Shown here: positions 7,901 to 15,499 of the stretch, piece after piece
Layout: each line of letters begins with the position of its first letter
Numbering within the stretch: the first letter of the stretch is position 1
DNA from: Halomonas maura
Lineage (GTDB): Bacteria; Pseudomonadota; Gammaproteobacteria; Pseudomonadales; Halomonadaceae
Direction: 5' to 3'
Length of the DNA stretch: 64,000 nucleotides
NCBI RefSeq assembly: GCF_030409305.1
Contig: NZ_JAUFPQ010000016.1
Location: forward strand, 141,214-205,213
Position numbers and translations under genes: made by a program
Notes under the pieces: generated by a model
What the model was told of the DNA's origin: nothing
The model's database searches: none
What the model saw: only the letters and a program-made list of their open reading frames with translations

Positions 7901-9929
7901 CGCCACGACCATCGACCATGGTCCCGACGGTGCCGGCGGCGTGTCCTACGGCTTGTCGCTGAGCGGCACCGACCTGGGCTCCGGGCTCTATGCGCTCGGT
8001 GACGACGGGGCGGCCGGCGGCGAGATCCAGCTGGCCATGGACGGGGATGACATCGTCGGCCGACTCGACGGCACCGAGTACTTCCGCATCGGCGTGGACG
8101 ACAGCGGCATGGTCACCTTCAGCCAGAGCGCCAACCTCTGGCACGGCGCGGGCGGCGCGGCCCACGACGACGCCGAGACCCTCCAGGCGACGAGCGGGAC
8201 CCTGCTGCTGACCCAGACGGTGACCGATGCCGATGGCGACAGCGCCTCGGCGGCCGTGGACCTGAGCGCCGGCGTGTTCACCGTCGAGGACGACGGCCCC
8301 AGCGCCCTGCTTCCCCAGGCCGCCCACGTGCTGCTGGCGGTCAGTGAGACGGAGGCGACCCAGCAGACGGTGACCCAGCCGCTGCACTTCCTGCCGGGCA
8401 CGGATGGGCTCGGCGATGTCGTCTTCAACCTGGCGCTGGTGGATGGCCAGCAGCCCCTGCTTAGTGCGGAGGGCGATCAGCTCTACCTCGACAACGCGCC
8501 GCTGTTCCTCGAGTACACGGACGCGTCGCACCACAGCATCCAGGCCGTCACCGAGAGTGGCGAGATCGGCTTCGAGGCCACGATCGATGCCGAGGGCAAC
8601 GTCACCTATACGGTCTTCTCCGGCTCCATCGTGACGGACGGCAAGATCACCTCGGTGACCGACCTGAGCGGTATCGGTGGCGGCAACGTCGCCTTCAAGG
8701 GGCTGAATATCGGCACCAGCCAGGCGCCGGACCCGGATGGCATGGATGATGTGCTCGTCTCCTCGGACATCCTGCCCCTCACCGATACCGACCAGGGCAC
8801 CGTCAACAGCACCAGCGCGACCCTGGGGGTTGGCAAGGGGGCGGAGATTTCCGGCGGCGAGATCGTGCGTTATGACCTGGTCAGCAACCTCTCGGTCGAC
8901 GATACCCAGCATGCCGCGTCGTACAGCTTCGATGGCTATCAACAGACCCTGGCCTTTACACAGGACATCGTCGTGTCCGGTGCCAAGGAAGCCAGCTTCT
9001 ATCTGCGGATCTATGCCATGGGGGCGGACGACGCCGCCACGGGCCAGACCCAGTCGCTGGTCTCCGGCACCGGCGGCGACGGCCAGCTGACCCTGACCGC
9101 CGAGGAGGTCAGGATTTACGACGCGACCGGCATCGAGCAGACCGGGCATGTGACCGCCAACGCCGACGGTTCCGTGCTGGTCGAAGGCCTTCAGGATGGC
9201 TGGAGCTTCGAGATCGTCAGCGTCGATGGCGGCCTGGAACCCGAGGCCTTCAATGCCGTCGAGATCGAGGGCGTCGAACTGACCGGTGGTGATACCACCA
9301 GCTTCAAACTGGGCGGCTTCGGCTACGGGGAAGAGCCGAACTTCTCGCCGGTGACCTTCGAACTGCCGGTCATCGGCTCGGATGCGGACGGCGACAGCCT
9401 CGATGGCCAGGTCGCCATCACCATCTACCCCGATTCGGAGAGCATCGTGGGAGATGGCCAGGGCAACACGCTGTCGGGCACCGACGGGGACGACAGCCTG
9501 TTCGGTCTCGAGGGCGAGGATACCCTGATCGGCGGGCAGGGCGACGATGTCCTGGCCGGTGGCCTGGGCGCCGATACCTTCGCCTGGCAGTTCGGCGACG
9601 GGGGCGATCAGGGGGGGGCGGGAGCGCCCGCCACCGACCTCGTGACCGACTTCAACCTGAACGAGGTCGCCGAGGGCGATGTGCTCCAGCTCGGAGACCT
9701 GCTGCAGGGAAGCGATGCCGAGTCGGACTTCGCGAGCTACCTGCATGCCGTCGACGATGGGCAGGGCAACACCCTGCTGCACGTCAGTACCAATGGTGCC
9801 TTCGGTGACGGCTTCAGTTCGGCGGCGTCGGATCAGGTCATCGCCTTGAATGGGGTCAGCATGGAGGGCGCCGATTCCTCGGCTTTCCTGCAGTCCCTGA
9901 TCGACAGTGGCCAGCTCGATATCGAGTGA
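4920..9929 (+). CDS. lapA: LapA-like giant adhesin with retention module, secreted by type I system
   Basis: A 1669-residue, strongly acidic, repeat-rich surface adhesin. Residues 1-100 match the LapA retention module that plugs the outer-membrane channel. The TAAG site at residues 109-112 (cleavage expected between Ala110 and Ala111), followed by a Gly-rich stretch, is the LapG site. Residues about 190-783 hold VCBS/cadherin-like domains in a 230-residue tandem repeat (2.6 copies). Two divergent repeats of DUF5801 type follow (about 783-1125), then a unique region, then RTX-like Gly-Asp nonapeptides (about 1510-1560) and a C-terminal type I secretion signal. It is short for the family, where LapA can exceed 5000 residues. 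The start at 4920 has AGGAG 8 bases upstream. LapB/LapC would export it and LapD/LapG would control release. Confidence 0.92.
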   Translation: MTIATVLSISGQAWARDTDGQLRELSVGDRLQEGETLVTSDTGRVVLDLGDNLGPTTIGEGREVVMTPELATDAPVEAAEASAQDADLAALLTAIEEGRGDLLGDLDATAAGADAGGGGDGGHSFVRLARISESVDPLAFDFAAKAPEGPDEVRLEGGAVAAEDGDDEPVVGAEDPEGDAPETQDGDDVPTVATADLDGDGDVVWESALPEGSGGGTTTTGGSLQIDTGDDPLALIEVQDAGGTWIAITADATTVQGAYGTLTVNTDGSWHYTLDANTLDHDGTDLTGGADQLQEPFAVRVTDDDGDVSPEATLVIDVNDDGPAAADDGVAGEVAEEGSVEIDVFANDGAGADGVDLATGIAVASGPSLGSVVYNGDGTFTYTADAGAEGADSFTYTLIDREGDTATATVTLSIAEDSTPTVATADLDGDGDVVWESALPEGSGGGTSTTGGSLQIDTGDDPLALIEVQDAGGTWIAITADATTVQGAYGTLTVNTDGSWHYTLDANTLDHDGTDLTGGADQLQEPFAVRVTDDDGDVSPEATLVIDVNDDGPAAADDGVAGEVAEEGSVEIDVFANDGAGADGVDLATGIAVASGPSLGSVVYNGDGTFTYTADAGAEGADSFTYTLMDREGDTATATVTLSIAEDSTPTVATADLDGDGDVVWESALPEGSGGGNSTTGGSLQIDTGDDPLALIEVQDAGGTWIAITADATTVQGAYGTLTVNTDGSWHYTLDANTLDHDGTDLTGGADQLQEPFAVRVTDDDGDVSPEATLVIDVNDDGPSITAGVSDGDGVTLNTQDAELTDTATASFAAAFTVADSAHGADGAGATSWSYALDLAAPDGSDAGLTSGGQTVHLYLVGGEVMGSTAASAGAVTEANTVFSLAVDGDGNVTLTQLAALDHATADSGDYAGDQQGLGTGLVTLVGTVTITDSEGDSASDSQTLDLGGNLLFDDAGPAVVPTADYTAPTLTLDESPQSADGLASISGDFSGAFATTIDHGPDGAGGVSYGLSLSGTDLGSGLYALGDDGAAGGEIQLAMDGDDIVGRLDGTEYFRIGVDDSGMVTFSQSANLWHGAGGAAHDDAETLQATSGTLLLTQTVTDADGDSASAAVDLSAGVFTVEDDGPSALLPQAAHVLLAVSETEATQQTVTQPLHFLPGTDGLGDVVFNLALVDGQQPLLSAEGDQLYLDNAPLFLEYTDASHHSIQAVTESGEIGFEATIDAEGNVTYTVFSGSIVTDGKITSVTDLSGIGGGNVAFKGLNIGTSQAPDPDGMDDVLVSSDILPLTDTDQGTVNSTSATLGVGKGAEISGGEIVRYDLVSNLSVDDTQHAASYSFDGYQQTLAFTQDIVVSGAKEASFYLRIYAMGADDAATGQTQSLVSGTGGDGQLTLTAEEVRIYDATGIEQTGHVTANADGSVLVEGLQDGWSFEIVSVDGGLEPEAFNAVEIEGVELTGGDTTSFKLGGFGYGEEPNFSPVTFELPVIGSDADGDSLDGQVAITIYPDSESIVGDGQGNTLSGTDGDDSLFGLEGEDTLIGGQGDDVLAGGLGADTFAWQFGDGGDQGGAGAPATDLVTDFNLNEVAEGDVLQLGDLLQGSDAESDFASYLHAVDDGQGNTLLHVSTNGAFGDGFSSAASDQVIALNGVSMEGADSSAFLQSLIDSGQLDIE
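5244..5255 (+). other. Predicted LapG cleavage site (TAAG) in the adhesin
   Basis: These four codons encode Thr-Ala-Ala-Gly (residues 109-112). In Pseudomonas fluorescens LapA the cysteine protease LapG cuts within a di-alanine motif at almost the same distance from the N-terminus. The site is preceded by an acidic helix-like stretch and followed by a Gly-rich linker, as expected. A matching LapG gene lies at 12354-13067. Confidence 0.85.
5486..7268 (+). repeat. 690-bp tandem repeat within the adhesin gene
   Basis: Two full units and a 398-base partial third unit (starting near 5491, 6181 and 6871) repeat with an exact 690-base (230-codon) period. The copies differ at only a handful of positions, for example ACC/AGC/AAC near 5571, 6261 and 6951 and ATC/ATT at 6346. 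Each unit encodes a VCBS-type domain ending IDVNDDGP plus a second Ig-like domain. Near identity at the DNA level implies recent duplication or gene conversion and makes copy number unstable both in the cell and in short-read assembly. Confidence 0.97.
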
Positions 9930-10033
9930 GCCAGCGCCGCCTCTGCCGCGCCCGGCCAAGTCGGGCGCCTTCTTGTGCGTCAGGAGCGAGGCTGCCTATC
10001 ATGCCCACACCAGCCCAAGCCGGGGAGCGGCCC

Positions 10034-10369
10034 ATGTACATCGAACGCGACGACCAGGGGCGGATACGGCTCGTCAGTCGCGAGCCCACGCCGGAGTGTA
10101 GCGAGTCCCTCTCGGCGGATTCGCCCGAACTGCTGGCGTTTCTCATGGAAGGGGAGGTCGGCAGGGAATCGGCCCGCTTCCAGGCCTCGGACCTGGCCTT
10201 CGTGCGCGTGCTGGAAGACGTGATCGACCTGCTGATGGACAAGGGGGTGATCCAGTTCACCGAACTGCCCGAGGCCGCCCAGCAGAAGGTGATGGCGCGT
10301 CAGTCACTGCGCCGCCGCTTGAATGGGCTGCAGCTGGTGTCTCCCGGGGCGGACGACGACGTCATCTGA
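10034..10369 (+). CDS. Conserved hypothetical protein, 111 residues
   Basis: A small acidic soluble protein beginning MYIERDDQGRI. It contains an amphipathic helical region (LAFVRVLEDVIDLLMDKGVIQFTELP) followed by a basic helix (QQKVMARQSLRRRL). Similar short proteins are common in Pseudomonas and relatives, where they are sometimes mislabelled as tryptophan synthase beta subunit; no such catalytic domain is present here. The start at 10034 is preferred because GGGGAG lies just upstream, whereas the longer frame from 9926 begins inside the adhesin stop region with Arg/Ala-rich nonsense. It follows the adhesin by 104 bases and is convergent with lapD. Function unknown. Confidence 0.7.
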   Translation: MYIERDDQGRIRLVSREPTPECSESLSADSPELLAFLMEGEVGRESARFQASDLAFVRVLEDVIDLLMDKGVIQFTELPEAAQQKVMARQSLRRRLNGLQLVSPGADDDVI

Positions 10370-10397
10370 TCGCTTGCCGCGGCCGAGGTGCCGGGAT

Positions 10398-10418
10398 CGC
10401 CGGCCCCTCAGGCCGGCG
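10398..10418. terminator. Hairpin between convergent genes
   Basis: CGCCGGCC and GGCCGGCG form a perfect 8-bp stem with a 5-base loop in the 63-base gap between two convergent genes. There is no T-tract on either strand, so it would be a weak or Rho-assisted bidirectional terminator. Confidence 0.4.
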
Positions 10419-10432
10419 GCGGGCCTGCCGGC

Positions 10433-12349
10433 TCACAGCGACGACTTGTCGTTCTGGCGGATGCCGGGGCCGGTGACACCGTCGAGCCCCAGCTCGAACA
10501 GCGTCATGGCCTCGTCGCGGCTGGCGACGCCCTCGGCGATGGCCAGGATGCCCAGCGAATGGCAGAGGGTGGCCATGCCACGCAGGATGGTCTGCTGCTC
10601 GTGGCTGTCCGCCACCCCGCCGACCAGGCTGTGGTCGATCTTCAGGTAACTCAGCCCCAGGTCCTGGAGGTCGGCGATATGGGTGAACTCGGCGCCGACG
10701 TGCTCGAGGCCCAGCTTGCACTTCAATGGGCGCAGCTCCCGGCAGAGGGTCCGGAAGCTCGCCAGGTCCTGGATGGCCAGGGTCTCCGGCAGCTCCAGCC
10801 AGAGCTTGCCGGCGGCGCTGGGCCGGGCGTGCAGCCGTGAGCGCAGCTCGAGGACGAAGCGCGCATCGCGAATCGAGGCGGCCGACAGGTTGATGCCCAC
10901 CGCCTGGCCGCGCTGATCGATGTCCTGCAGGGCCGCTTCCACCACCGCCAGGTCCAGCTCCGTCTCGAGGCCCAGGCGTGCCACCCAGGGCATGAAGACC
11001 CCGCCGGCCTGCCACTGCTGGCCGAGCCGCAGTCGCGAGGGGCACTCGTAGTGGAGCAGCTTGCCGTCGCTGTCGAGCACCGGGAAGTGCGCCAGGAAGA
11101 CGCCTTCCTGCATGGCCTGCTGCAGGGCGCTGCGCCACTGGGCATGGTTGGGGAACAGGCTTGTCTGCTTGCCGTCCTCGATGATGGTGATGCTGTGCTG
11201 GCCGCGGGCCTCGGCACTGGACAGGGCGCCGTCCAGGCCGGCCAGCAGGGTGCTGCGCCGGTCGCCCTGGCGGTACGGGCCGATCGCGGCGGGCAGGCCG
11301 ATCATGGCGTCCTCGTCCCGGACCACGGCCTTGAGGCGCTTGACCAGTTCCTGATGGACGTATTCCGCGTCATCCAGGCCGGGCAGCAGCAGGGCGAAGT
11401 CGCTGCCATTGAGGCGTCCTGCCAGGCCACAGCCATGCACCCTGGCCAGTTGCTCCAGGGTCTCGGTCAAGGCCTTGAGCAGGGCATCGGTACCGGCATG
11501 GCCCAACTGCTCGTTGATCTGCGTCAGCCGGCTGACGCGCACCAGCACCAGGCTGCCACTGGCGCGAAAGTCGTGGCTCTCCAGGTGGCTCTGCAGCTGG
11601 CTGAGGAAGGCCTCGCGGTTCAGCGCCCCCGTCACCGCGTCGTGCTGGAGGCGGCGGCGCATGACATCGAGCTTCTGGCTCTCGCTGCCGAGCATCTCGC
11701 CGACGGTGGCGGCGAGCTGGTTCATGGCCACGACCAGATCGCGCAGCTCGTGGGTCCGGGGCAGCTTCGAGGTCGTGAAGCGGCGCATGCTGATATCGCG
11801 GGCCTGTTCCACGACCCGGTGCAGCGGCTGGCGGATCGAGCGCACCAGCCACCAGCCGAGCAGCAGGCTGAGGCCGCCGGCGAGCAGGAACCAGCCCGCC
11901 AGCTCCAGGGTGCTCTGCCACAGCGAACGATAGGCGTAGCTGTGCTGGCTCTCCACGCTCAGGGTGGCGAACTGTTGCCACTCATCCTGTACCACGGCCG
12001 TCCCGGCGGGCACCTCGAAATCGATCAGCTCGGTGAACCAGCCTGGCACGTCCTCGATGGCCGCATCGGCCCGGCGCTGCTCGATGACTTCGCCGTCGAT
12101 GTCGCGCAGCTCGATGCGACGATAGTAGCCCGTATCGAACTGGGCCGAGACCAGCAGCGCCAGGGTGACGGCATCCTTGGGCATCTGGCTCATGGTCAAC
12201 GCCAGGGCGTTGGCGTTGTCGGCATTCTTGATGCGGACTTCCTGCTCGATATAGGCGCGGCTCGAGGTCACGCCGATGAACAGGCTGCCGCCGAAGGCCA
12301 GCAACAGCAGTCCCACGATGATCAGCCACAGTTGCTTGATGAGCGACAT
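10433..12349 (-). CDS. lapD: LapD-like inner-membrane c-di-GMP receptor
   Basis: A 638-residue protein starting MSLIKQLW. It has a membrane helix (about 9-27), a periplasmic domain (about 30-150) with the conserved VPGWF motif (Trp104) that in LapD contacts LapG, a second helix (about 155-175), a HAMP/S-helix region, and cytoplasmic GGDEF and EAL domains. Both catalytic motifs are degenerate: NGSDF replaces GGDEF and ECPSR replaces EALLR. It should therefore bind c-di-GMP without making or degrading it. When c-di-GMP is bound, LapD sequesters LapG and the adhesin stays on the surface. The start at 12349 fits the LapD N-terminus; upstream in-frame codons run back into lapG. It lies 4 bases after lapG, so the two are co-transcribed. 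Confidence 0.92.
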   Translation of the reverse strand: MSLIKQLWLIIVGLLLLAFGGSLFIGVTSSRAYIEQEVRIKNADNANALALTMSQMPKDAVTLALLVSAQFDTGYYRRIELRDIDGEVIEQRRADAAIEDVPGWFTELIDFEVPAGTAVVQDEWQQFATLSVESQHSYAYRSLWQSTLELAGWFLLAGGLSLLLGWWLVRSIRQPLHRVVEQARDISMRRFTTSKLPRTHELRDLVVAMNQLAATVGEMLGSESQKLDVMRRRLQHDAVTGALNREAFLSQLQSHLESHDFRASGSLVLVRVSRLTQINEQLGHAGTDALLKALTETLEQLARVHGCGLAGRLNGSDFALLLPGLDDAEYVHQELVKRLKAVVRDEDAMIGLPAAIGPYRQGDRRSTLLAGLDGALSSAEARGQHSITIIEDGKQTSLFPNHAQWRSALQQAMQEGVFLAHFPVLDSDGKLLHYECPSRLRLGQQWQAGGVFMPWVARLGLETELDLAVVEAALQDIDQRGQAVGINLSAASIRDARFVLELRSRLHARPSAAGKLWLELPETLAIQDLASFRTLCRELRPLKCKLGLEHVGAEFTHIADLQDLGLSYLKIDHSLVGGVADSHEQQTILRGMATLCHSLGILAIAEGVASRDEAMTLFELGLDGVTGPGIRQNDKSSL

Positions 12350-12353
12350 CTCG

Positions 12354-13067
12354 TTATCCCCCCTGGATGAAACCCTGTCGTCGCATACGGTCGAGCACGC
12401 GCCGCCAGCGCGAGAGCCTGGCGATGGGGTCGGCCCTGGAATGGCTCGCACCACCGGCCCACAGGCCGCTGCTGTTGAAGCTGAACAGGGGATCCAGGTC
12501 GGTGCGATCCCTGGCGGGCGTGATGGAGGGCACCAGGTTGTCCAGGATCAGCGGTTCGGCGTCCGGCGTCGCGTAATAGCCCAGCACCATATGCGCCTGG
12601 GTGATCTGGCTGCGTCCGATCCTGGCCCGAACATAGATCATTCGCAGCCGATCGGTAGGGATGCCGAGCTGCTGCAGGGTGATGTACTTGGCGATGGAAT
12701 AGTCCTCGCAGTCCCCCGCGCCACGGCCCAGGGTTTCCAGGGGCGTGGCCCAGTAGTCGTCCTGGCGCCAGATGAGGCTGTCGTCCAGCCAGCGCACGCG
12801 GCGGTTGAAGAAGCGGTTGACCTCGCGCAGCTGGCGGTCGAGGCCGGCGCCGGCCAGACGATCGAGCAGGGCGAACCACTCGTCGAGCACGTCGAGCCCC
12901 GGCTGGCCGTAGGCGTCTGCCATGCTGCGACGCAGCTGCGTCGCATCGAGGCGTGCCTCGACCCGGTCGGGCCGCAGGCTCAGGACGCCCACCGCCAGGC
13001 CGCCCATCATCGCCAGCAAGCGGCGGCGCCCGGGCGATGCTGGAGCGTGGGTCGAGCGGTCGGCCAT
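12354..13067 (-). CDS. lapG: LapG-like periplasmic cysteine protease
   Basis: A 237-residue bacterial transglutaminase-like cysteine peptidase that clips the adhesin retention module. The catalytic triad is visible as Cys120 (GDCEDYS), His159 (QAHMVL) and Asp176 (LILDNL). The acidic residues around Cys120 match the calcium-binding DCED motif of the family. The N-terminus has a signal peptide with RRRLLAMMGG, which looks twin-arginine-like, although Sec export is usual for LapG. It is the first gene of the lapG-lapD pair, and the adhesin 2.4 kb away carries its TAAG substrate site. Confidence 0.93.
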   Translation of the reverse strand: MADRSTHAPASPGRRRLLAMMGGLAVGVLSLRPDRVEARLDATQLRRSMADAYGQPGLDVLDEWFALLDRLAGAGLDRQLREVNRFFNRRVRWLDDSLIWRQDDYWATPLETLGRGAGDCEDYSIAKYITLQQLGIPTDRLRMIYVRARIGRSQITQAHMVLGYYATPDAEPLILDNLVPSITPARDRTDLDPLFSFNSSGLWAGGASHSRADPIARLSRWRRVLDRMRRQGFIQGG

Positions 13068-13142
13068 GCGGTCTCGCCGATTAATGAGCTTTTACTCAAT
13101 CTTAGGGTGCAGAAAGCGCTAATGCGAGCGTGTGATCCCGGT

Positions 13143-14306
13143 TCAACCGCGTCCGGGACCCTGCCACAGGCGCAGTCGACCCACCCAGGAGAGGCGGTCG
13201 ACGCGGAGACGCAGCATGTCCGCTGCCTGGTCGAGGGTGGTGTCCGCCGGCAGGCTGTCGACGTAGAGCGAGACGTCGATGCGGTCATCCAGGTAGTGCA
13301 GGTCCAGGTCGACCCGGTGCTGCCAGACGGCCAGGTCGTGCCAGGCGGCATCCAGCCGCCGTTGCACATCGTCGCGCAGCGGCAGGCCGGGTCGCAGGCT
13401 GTGGGCGGTCTCCCCGGCATCATCCTCGGGATCGATGTGGAAGGTCACGTCGGAGAGGCTCGGAAACGCCTCGCGAAGGCGCCGGGTGACCTCGTTGCCG
13501 ATCTCGTGGGCCTCCGAGACCGTGACTCGGGGCGGCACCACGATGTGCAGGTCGAGGAGCACGTCGCTGCCGAGCTTGCGGGTCCGCAGGTCATGGACGC
13601 CCCGTACCCCGGGGGTCGACTCGGCGGTGGTCTGCAGCGCCGTCCGGTCGGCCAGCGGCAGCGCCGTGTCGATCAGCTCCTGGCTGGAATCCCAGAGCAG
13701 CTTGCCGCCCACCTGGCCGACCATGATGCCCACCACGATGGCCGCCACGGCATCCATCCAGCCGATGCCGGCCTGGGCCGCCACCAGGCCGACCAGCACC
13801 ACCAGGGTGGAGAGGGCGTCGGAACGGGAATGCCAGGCATTGGCCTCGAGCAGGCGGGAACCGATGCGGCGCGCGACACGCAGCGTGTAGTGGTAGATCC
13901 ATTCCTTGGCGAGCAGGGCGGCCAGGGCGATGGCGATGGCCCAGCCGCCGGGGGCGGGGACCGGTTCACCGTCCAGCAGCCGGCTCAGGCTGGCCCAGGC
14001 GATGCCGCCGGCGACGAAGATCAGCACGCTGCCCAGCCAGAGGGTGGCCAGGGTCTCGATGCGGCCATGGCCATAGGGGTGATCGCTGTCCGGTGCCTGG
14101 CGGCCGAAGTGGGTCGCCGCGATCACGAAGACGTCGGTGACGATGTCGGAGAAGGAGTGGATGCCGTCGGCCACCAGGGCCGCCGAGCCCACCAGCAGGC
14201 CGGCGATGAGCTTGGCCATGCCGACCACGAAGTCCACGACCGCGCCGATGAGCGTGACCTTGTGGGCCTCGCGGGTCTGGCGGTGGCGGCTCTCGGTGGC
14301 CGGCAT
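13143..14306 (-). CDS. Cation diffusion facilitator family transporter
   Basis: A 387-residue CDF protein that exports divalent metals (Zn, Fe, Cd, Co or similar) in exchange for protons. Paired metal-ligand motifs are visible in the helices: ADGIHSFSDIV and HSRSDALST, the HxxxD/DxxxD pattern of the transport site. The C-terminal cytoplasmic domain (VRGVHDLRTRKLGSDVLLDLHI) resembles the FieF metal-sensing fold, and there is a roughly 90-residue extra C-terminal region. I start at 14306 (MPATESRH), five bases after the upstream acyltransferase stop, which suggests coupling. Metal specificity cannot be decided from sequence alone. It is the last gene of an rdgC-acyltransferase-CDF operon. Confidence 0.88.
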   Translation of the reverse strand: MPATESRHRQTREAHKVTLIGAVVDFVVGMAKLIAGLLVGSAALVADGIHSFSDIVTDVFVIAATHFGRQAPDSDHPYGHGRIETLATLWLGSVLIFVAGGIAWASLSRLLDGEPVPAPGGWAIAIALAALLAKEWIYHYTLRVARRIGSRLLEANAWHSRSDALSTLVVLVGLVAAQAGIGWMDAVAAIVVGIMVGQVGGKLLWDSSQELIDTALPLADRTALQTTAESTPGVRGVHDLRTRKLGSDVLLDLHIVVPPRVTVSEAHEIGNEVTRRLREAFPSLSDVTFHIDPEDDAGETAHSLRPGLPLRDDVQRRLDAAWHDLAVWQHRVDLDLHYLDDRIDVSLYVDSLPADTTLDQAADMLRLRVDRLSWVGRLRLWQGPGRG

Positions 14307-14311
14307 CGTCC

Positions 14312-15499
14312 TTAGCCCCGGGCGGCCCGGCTGCGTACCGGGTTGGCATACTGGGCGAGCCACCAGCTGCGCAGTTCCTCGGGCACCTCGGCGAGGCGGG
14401 CCTGGAAGCGGGCGCGATCGGCGTCGGTCACCTCGCCGAGGTCGACCAGCTCCGGCGCGTCGCCCAGGGCCTCCAGGGCCAGGTAGTGACTGGGGAAGAG
14501 GTGGTAACCCTCGAGCACCTGGCGGTCGATCTCCTCGGCCACGGCCTCGGGGGTGTCGAAGTCGGCGGACAGCGGCGTGCCGAAGCGCAGGTGGACCCGC
14601 CCCTTGTGGCCGGTGATGCCGGCGACGATCGAACGGATGTCCTCGAACTCGCTCTTCTCGTAGTTGCCGCGCTCGTGGACCGAGTACAGTTCGCGGGCCT
14701 TCTGGACATCGCAGGGGTCGAACTCGTAGCTGATCGACACCGGCACCACGCGCAGTTCGGCGATCGCCTCGCCGATGCCGGCCTGGCGGTCCTGCCCGCG
14801 TCGCGCCATGGTCAGCATCTTGATGATCGCCGGGTCCGTGCGGTCGATGCCGTCCTTGGCGCGTCCCTCCCGCTGGGCCATCCAGATCGAGTGGTTGTCC
14901 TCGATGATGGAGTGGCGGATATAGGCGGAGAGCTTCTGGTAGGCGGCCAGCATGGCCCGCTTGCCCCGGGCGCTGCGCGGCACGATGAAGCTCTTGTTGA
15001 GCCGCATCAGGTCGGTGACATAGGGCTTCTTCAGCAGGTTGTCGCCGATGGCGATGCGCACCGTGTCGCGGCCGGCCAGGTACAGGGCATAGTTGACGAA
15101 GGCGGGGTCGAGCGAGATGTCACGGTGGTTGCCGATGAACAGGTAGGCGGTCTGCTGGTCCAGTCGCTCCAGGCCGTCGGCCCGGAAGTCGGTGGTGGAG
15201 GTGCGGATCATCCGCTCCATGTAGCTGGCGATGCGGCCCTGGAAGGCGCGCACGCTGGTCACCCCGCGCACCTCGCGGCGAATGGCGAAACTGGCCAGCG
15301 CTCGCGACAGGCGCGGCATGATGCGCGCCAGGCGCGGCAGGCGAAAGCGGGTCAGGGCATCCAGCAACTCGGGGTCGTAGGCGAGCCGTTGCAGGACCTC
15401 GGCGACCTCGTCGTCCTGGTAGGGGCGAATCTCGGCCCAGGGATCGTTGTTGTGCATGTCTGGCGTCGTGTTCATGGGCGCGGCGGCGTGCTCGGTCAT
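14312..15499 (-). CDS. Glycerophospholipid acyltransferase (GPAT/AGPAT superfamily)
   Basis: A 395-residue predicted lipid acyltransferase. Superfamily motifs appear in order: GNHRDISLD (motif I, with one extra residue between His and Asp compared with HX4D), SFIVPRSARGKR (motif II-like), WMAQREGRAKDG (motif III, like EGxRSRxG) and VVPVSISYE (motif IV). It would acylate a glycerol-phosphate or lysophospholipid at the inner membrane; the exact acceptor is uncertain. No strong membrane helix is seen. The start overlaps the rdgC stop by four bases (ATGA), and the CDF gene follows after five bases, so all three are co-transcribed. Confidence 0.8.
   Translation of the reverse strand: MTEHAAAPMNTTPDMHNNDPWAEIRPYQDDEVAEVLQRLAYDPELLDALTRFRLPRLARIMPRLSRALASFAIRREVRGVTSVRAFQGRIASYMERMIRTSTTDFRADGLERLDQQTAYLFIGNHRDISLDPAFVNYALYLAGRDTVRIAIGDNLLKKPYVTDLMRLNKSFIVPRSARGKRAMLAAYQKLSAYIRHSIIEDNHSIWMAQREGRAKDGIDRTDPAIIKMLTMARRGQDRQAGIGEAIAELRVVPVSISYEFDPCDVQKARELYSVHERGNYEKSEFEDIRSIVAGITGHKGRVHLRFGTPLSADFDTPEAVAEEIDRQVLEGYHLFPSHYLALEALGDAPELVDLGEVTDADRARFQARLAEVPEELRSWWLAQYANPVRSRAARG

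Noticed and set aside
4938..9959. A 1673-codon open frame on the minus strand opposite the adhesin gene
   Set aside because: It mirrors the Gly/Asp/Ala-rich adhesin in a GC-rich genome, repeats with the same 690-base period and has no recognisable domain or ribosome binding site.
10034..10369. Tryptophan synthase beta subunit, a label often given to similar short proteins
   Set aside because: It is 111 residues and has no PLP-binding lysine region or TrpB motifs.
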